This document shows positions 6,066-8,429 of a stretch of DNA of 8,429 nucleotides, one piece after another. The notes beneath the pieces are model-generated. The model saw only the letters and a program-made list of their open reading frames with translations. It was not told the DNA's origin and ran no database searches. The stretch's first letter is position 1; each line of letters begins with the position of its first letter. The position numbers and the translations under genes are program-made. The stretch is from Desulfobacterales bacterium (GTDB lineage Bacteria; Desulfobacterota; Desulfobacteria; Desulfobacterales; Desulfosalsimonadaceae). The DNA is taken from assembly GCA_029933295.1 (NCBI GenBank), contig JAOZOL010000051.1, positions 3,934 to 12,362 on the forward strand. Direction: 5' to 3'.

Positions 6066-6419
6066 TTATTCCAACCTGTTAAACAAAGGCAGACAAATCC
6101 GATACAACACCAGCCCGATGATATCCGCCCCCACGTCGAACAATGAAAACATTCTATACGGCAGATAGAGCTGAATTAATTCAATGGCGATTCCGTAGCC
6201 CAATAATGACAGAAAAACAGACAGATTAAATTTATTTTCAGGAAATGAGAAATCTGCAAATATGGCCAGCACAAAAAAAGCCAGAATATGATTTGCCTTA
6301 TCGTTAATGCCGGATACAACCGGATATTTCAGCGGTGTGGTTGCCAGAATTGTAATTGCGATCAATGCGCTCACCAGACAGATCCTGAAAATGATGATGT
6401 GTGATCGTGATAAGTTCAT
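6066..6419 (-). CDS. VanZ-like family membrane protein
   Basis: The product is 117 residues with about four hydrophobic segments (about 7-27, 44-58, 66-82 and 97-112). VanZ family marks are D40-K-x2-H44 after the first span, E80-x2-Q83, R89 and the S-x2-D95-x3-D99-x2-G102 signature. VanZ itself gives low-level teicoplanin resistance in enterococci by an unclear mechanism; chromosomal relatives like this one are common and no resistance role should be assumed. An envelope function is the most one can infer. AGGGGG is 5 nt before the ATG, and GGAGG further upstream may also help. It appears to lead a three-gene unit with DUF456 and Rid genes. Confidence 0.87.
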   Translation of the reverse strand: MNLSRSHIIIFRICLVSALIAITILATTPLKYPVVSGINDKANHILAFFVLAIFADFSFPENKFNLSVFLSLLGYGIAIELIQLYLPYRMFSLFDVGADIIGLVLYRICLPLFNRLE

Positions 6420-6611
6420 AACAACCCCCTATCGGTATTCCTCCATTATCGTCAATGGAAAAATCTTAAAAATTTTAAATTCTTTACAAACTTCCTCGCA
6501 AACTATACCATAATTCCTGTAAGAACTCTAAAAAAGGCAAGGTGACGAGCAGGGTGTCCGCATTTATGATTTGAACCCGAAAAAATAATTTATTCGCTCC
6601 TTGATCATTTT
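6420..6611. promoter_or_regulatory. Divergent intergenic region between the VanZ-like and diguanylate cyclase genes
   Basis: This 192-nt AT-rich spacer must serve both divergent genes. Toward the cyclase, TTTACA and TACCAT form a plausible promoter (6483-6511). Toward VanZ, GATAAT near 6448-6453 is a fair -10 but has no good -35. A small hairpin CCATT / AATGG lies at 6443-6458. I see no match to a known riboswitch in the cyclase leader. Confidence 0.5.
6483..6511 (+). promoter_or_regulatory. Candidate sigma-70 promoter of the diguanylate cyclase gene
   Basis: TTTACA (6483-6488, 5 of 6 to TTGACA) and TACCAT (6506-6511, 4 of 6 to TATAAT) are separated by 17 nt, with an AT-rich block upstream. 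The implied leader is about 95 nt. Confidence 0.38.
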
Positions 6612-7868
6612 ATGAAAAAGATCATATTTATCGTAAGTGTTGTTTGGATAGCATTAGTGGGAACTTCCTTTCTGTGGGCATATTCAACCGCCAAAAAAGA
6701 TCATGAAAGCATTGCATTTCAGACAGCACGGAGTTTTTTCGACCAGATTATACTTACCCGGGAGTGGAATGCGCTTCATGGAGGAGTGTACGTTCCTGTG
6801 ACAAAGAGCACACAACCCAACCCATATCTTGACGTTCCTTTAAGAGAAATTAAAGTCAATCAGGAATTGATGCTTACTAAGGTCAATCCTGCTTTTATGA
6901 CCAGACAAATAGCTGAAATTGCATCCAAATACAAAGGAACGCATTTTCATATTACCAGCCTGAGACCGATTCGTCCTGAAAATAGACCAACCGCACGGGA
7001 GAAAAAGGCTTTACAACTTTTTGAAAAGGGGAAGAGAGAAATCGGAGAGTATATTGGCAAAGGCTCAGAAAGTTCTTTTTTTTATATGGCTCCTCTAAAA
7101 GTGAAAAAGGTGTGTTTGCAATGTCATGCCAGGCAGGGGTATAAAGAAGGGGATATTAGAGGGGGTATCAGTGTAACCTTGCCGTTCCCTGCAGAGGTAC
7201 CGTTGATGGCTTTAATTATCGGCCACATTGGAATTGGATTGGCTGGAATTTTTGGCATCATAATTTTCGGAAAAAGGCTTAACAGAGCCTATGAGACAAT
7301 AAGACAGCAATCTGTAACTGACGATTTAACCGATATTCCCAATCGCCGCAGTTTCTCAGAAATCATATCGAGGGAATTTAATCGTTGTCGAAGAGACAAA
7401 GCGCCATTTTCTGTAATTATGTGTGATATCGATAGGTTTAAGGATTATAATGATAATTACGGTCATGCTGTGGGTGATGAATGTTTGAAAAAAGTTGCAC
7501 AGAGAATAGCGAAAACCTTAAACCGCCCTGGTGATTTTTGCGCGCGATACGGTGGAGAAGAATTCGTTGTCATTTTGCCGGATACAACTCACAAAGGAGC
7601 TTTACATGTGGCTGAAAAAATTCGTATGAATGTTCAAGAGCTGAGAATTGACCATAAGAAATCAACGAATTTAGGGATTGTCACCATAAGTCTTGGTGTA
7701 GCAGTAGCAGATGAGAATACATTAATTTCACAAGAGGAATTAATAAGGCGTTCAGATACGGCTCTGTACACGGCAAAAGCAAAGGGTCGTAATTGTGTCG
7801 AAGTGTTTAATGAAATATGCATTCCCACAGAGGACCGTGGGAACGCCGACACCCTGAATTGTTCCTGA
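6612..7868 (+). CDS. Membrane diguanylate cyclase with a periplasmic Tll0287-like (DUF3365) c-type haem domain
   Basis: The product is 418 residues. A membrane anchor (about 4-24) is followed by a periplasmic Tll0287-like/DUF3365 sensor region (about 30-190), with the conserved LTREWNALHGGVYVP segment and C168-x2-C171-H172 for covalent haem c. A second span (about 197-219) leads to a cytosolic GGDEF domain (about 234-398). The active site is GGEEF at 314-318. The inhibitory site R305-x2-D308 sits five residues before it, as in PleD, and the nucleotide/metal residues D272-x-D-x-F-K and YGH-x2-GD are intact. It should make cyclic di-GMP from GTP with product feedback, under control of a haem-borne signal (redox, NO, CO or O2; not decidable). 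No Shine-Dalgarno precedes the ATG, so expression may be low. The last 16 residues (403-418) are encoded through a REP-like palindrome and lie outside the domain. Confidence 0.92.
   Translation: MKKIIFIVSVVWIALVGTSFLWAYSTAKKDHESIAFQTARSFFDQIILTREWNALHGGVYVPVTKSTQPNPYLDVPLREIKVNQELMLTKVNPAFMTRQIAEIASKYKGTHFHITSLRPIRPENRPTAREKKALQLFEKGKREIGEYIGKGSESSFFYMAPLKVKKVCLQCHARQGYKEGDIRGGISVTLPFPAEVPLMALIIGHIGIGLAGIFGIIIFGKRLNRAYETIRQQSVTDDLTDIPNRRSFSEIISREFNRCRRDKAPFSVIMCDIDRFKDYNDNYGHAVGDECLKKVAQRIAKTLNRPGDFCARYGGEEFVVILPDTTHKGALHVAEKIRMNVQELRIDHKKSTNLGIVTISLGVAVADENTLISQEELIRRSDTALYTAKAKGRNCVEVFNEICIPTEDRGNADTLNCS
7819..7846. repeat. REP-like palindrome within the 3' end of the cyclase gene
   Basis: TTCCCAC (7822-7828) and GTGGGAA (7837-7843) form perfect 7-bp arms around an 8-nt loop. 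The flanking GC on each side extends the pairing across one mismatch (GCaTTCCCAC / GTGGGAAcGC). From memory, palindromes of this TTCCCACG...CGTGGGAA type are dispersed in many copies in proteobacterial genomes. Only one copy is seen here, so repetitiveness is inferred. Confidence 0.6.
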
Positions 7869-7872
7869 AAGC

Positions 7873-7987
7873 CTTTTACCTTCAGCCTTCTCCGGCACTC
7901 AATCCTGCCCGAGAGATCGGCATCGGCCCTGAATATTCCTCCGGTCGGATTGAGTGCCGGACTTTTACCTTCTTACCTTCCCGGCAC
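7873..7987. repeat. Imperfect 26-bp direct repeats flanking the inverted repeat
   Basis: Copies at 7873-7898 and 7962-7987 (period 89) share an exact CTTTTACCTTC block and an exact CCGGCAC end; 20 of 26 positions match. The right copy includes the last codons and stop of the convergent small gene. The left copy therefore looks like a partial duplicate of that gene end. Confidence 0.55.
7891..7961. terminator. Long inverted repeat, perfect 15-bp arms, between convergent genes; probable transcription stop or repeat element
   Basis: TCCGGCACTCAATCC (7891-7905) and GGATTGAGTGCCGGA (7947-7961) are exact complements. The 41-nt interior carries a small hairpin CCGA-GAGA-TCGG (7909-7920, GNRA-type loop) and the palindrome GAATATTC. 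On the plus strand the stem is followed by CTTTTACC, a weak T-run. It begins 22 bases after the cyclase stop and ends 11 bases before the stop of the convergent gene, a natural place for a terminator. The long interior loop is unusual for one, so a mobile or REP-type repeat is the alternative. Confidence 0.5.
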
Positions 7988-8338
7988 AATAATCCGGGAA
8001 TCTTCTTTTTGCTGCATCTTTTCCTGTTGCTGCATTTGTTTAATTTTTTCAACCATTTCGGCCAGGGCCTGTTGCATGGCCTGGGGAAACGCATTCATAG
8101 CTTCATCGAGATTCTTTGCGTTTAACCGGGCATGAATCGGAACCGGGCCTTCGGGAGACATCAGTTGAGTATGGCCCACAAATATTATTGTCCGTTTCTC
8201 ATCTTCTGAGCCGTCGGGTTTTATGGGTATCAGCTTCCGGATGGAAGCCACTTTGAGGTCTGTGATGGATTCTTCACGGTACAGATTGCTCTTATCAATT
8301 GTAAAATTTATATTATTAACCTGTTCTGCTTCGTTCAT
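7973..8338 (-). CDS. Small conserved-looking cytosolic protein with Gln-rich coiled-coil tail
   Basis: I do not recognise a named family. The product has 121 residues with no signal peptide or membrane span. Residues about 8-75 look like a small beta-rich domain (INFTIDKSNLYREES, then TIIFVGHTQLMSPEGPVPI). Residues about 76-112 are helical and Met/Gln/Lys-rich (EMVEKIKQMQQQEKMQQKED), a likely coiled coil. The protein ends with the exposed tail RIIVPGR. Similar short proteins occur, from memory, in Desulfobacterota as unannotated cytoplasmic proteins. I chose the ATG at 8338 rather than an in-frame one at 8419, because GGAGG lies 6 nt before it and the longer version would read through the terminator upstream. 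It is convergent with the cyclase gene; its 3' end overlaps a direct repeat copy. Confidence 0.7.
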   Translation of the reverse strand: MNEAEQVNNINFTIDKSNLYREESITDLKVASIRKLIPIKPDGSEDEKRTIIFVGHTQLMSPEGPVPIHARLNAKNLDEAMNAFPQAMQQALAEMVEKIKQMQQQEKMQQKEDSRIIVPGR

Positions 8339-8344
8339 TAAATT

Positions 8345-8349
8345 CCTCC
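8345..8349 (-). promoter_or_regulatory. Ribosome binding site of the small cytosolic protein gene
   Basis: GGAGG on the minus strand, 6 nt before the ATG at 8338. It decides the start against longer frames. Confidence 0.75.
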
Positions 8350-8378
8350 GATGTTGAGGTATAGTTACTTTTTTCATT

Positions 8379-8417
8379 AAAAAAAATAAAGCCGTCAGTT
8401 TCCCATAAATTAACGGC
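8379..8417 (-). terminator. Intrinsic terminator on the minus strand, or leader attenuator of the small gene
   Basis: On the minus strand GCCGTTA (8417-8411) pairs with TGACGGC (8397-8391), one G-T wobble among 7 pairs, with a 13-nt loop. It is followed at once by TTTATTTTTTTT (8390-8379). This is a standard Rho-independent signal. It most simply ends a minus-strand gene to the right of the window. Because it lies only 40 nt before the next ATG, an attenuator in that gene's own leader is possible. Confidence 0.7.
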
Positions 8418-8429
8418 ATAAAAATAATA

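Noticed and set aside
5668..6168. 166-codon plus-strand frame across the DUF456 gene
   Set aside because: Antisense to a clear membrane protein; long only because Gly/Ala-rich codons seldom give stops on the opposite strand. Lacks a ribosome binding site and family motifs.
6518..6611. Cyclic di-GMP riboswitch in the cyclase leader
   Set aside because: No match to the conserved GEMM core or its tetraloop-receptor arrangement by eye.
7891..7961. Integron attC site or CRISPR fragment
   Set aside because: The arms lack the attC core sites, and there is no series of equal repeats and spacers.

Overview
The window (about 8.4 kb, moderate GC with AT-rich spacers) looks like a chromosomal segment of an anaerobic, sulfate-reducer-like bacterium, most probably a member of the Desulfobacterota. 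This rests on a multi-subunit 2-oxoacid:ferredoxin oxidoreductase in gamma-delta order, a periplasmic c-type-haem diguanylate cyclase, and protein styles I associate with that group from memory. No rRNA, tRNA, CRISPR array, phage gene or transposase is visible. Taxonomy is an inference; no marker gene is present.

Layout. (1) 1-868, minus strand: the gamma subunit and the nearly complete ferredoxin-like delta subunit of a pyruvate/2-oxoacid:ferredoxin oxidoreductase, coupled by an ATGA stop/start overlap. The alpha and beta subunits would lie beyond the left edge. (2) 869-1201: a gene-free stretch with several inverted repeats. (3) 1202-3268, minus: a 688-residue two-part dehydrogenase-like protein. 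Its C-terminal half resembles cyanobacterial acyl-ACP reductase (AAR), but Ser stands where AAR has its catalytic Cys. Its N-terminal half is a separate domain of uncertain function. (4) 3269-3597: an AT-rich divergent regulatory region with a triple 9-bp tandem repeat and a nested inverted repeat. (5) 3598-5067, plus: an exported von Willebrand factor A protein with three C-terminal beta-rich repeats. (6) 5083-6419, minus: a probable three-gene unit running VanZ-like protein, DUF456 membrane protein, Rid-family protein. It is convergent with the VWA gene. (7) 6612-7868, plus: a membrane diguanylate cyclase with a Tll0287-like (DUF3365) periplasmic domain carrying CxxCH, divergent from the VanZ unit. 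(8) 7819-7987: a cluster of repeats between convergent genes: a REP-like palindrome inside the 3' end of the cyclase gene, then a 71-nt inverted repeat with perfect 15-bp arms flanked by imperfect direct repeats. (9) 7973-8338, minus: a small conserved-looking cytosolic protein with a Gln-rich tail, preceded by a good intrinsic terminator.

How they fit together. The left end is central carbon and redox metabolism: ferredoxin-linked 2-oxoacid oxidation next to an NAD(P)-type dehydrogenase of unknown substrate. The middle and right are envelope and signalling functions. The strand changes and intergenic structures suggest at least five transcription units, so the window is not one functional system. 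The most original item is the AAR-like fusion protein with the Cys-to-Ser change. The repeat cluster near 7.8-8.0 kb and the tandem-repeat promoter region near 3.33 kb come next.
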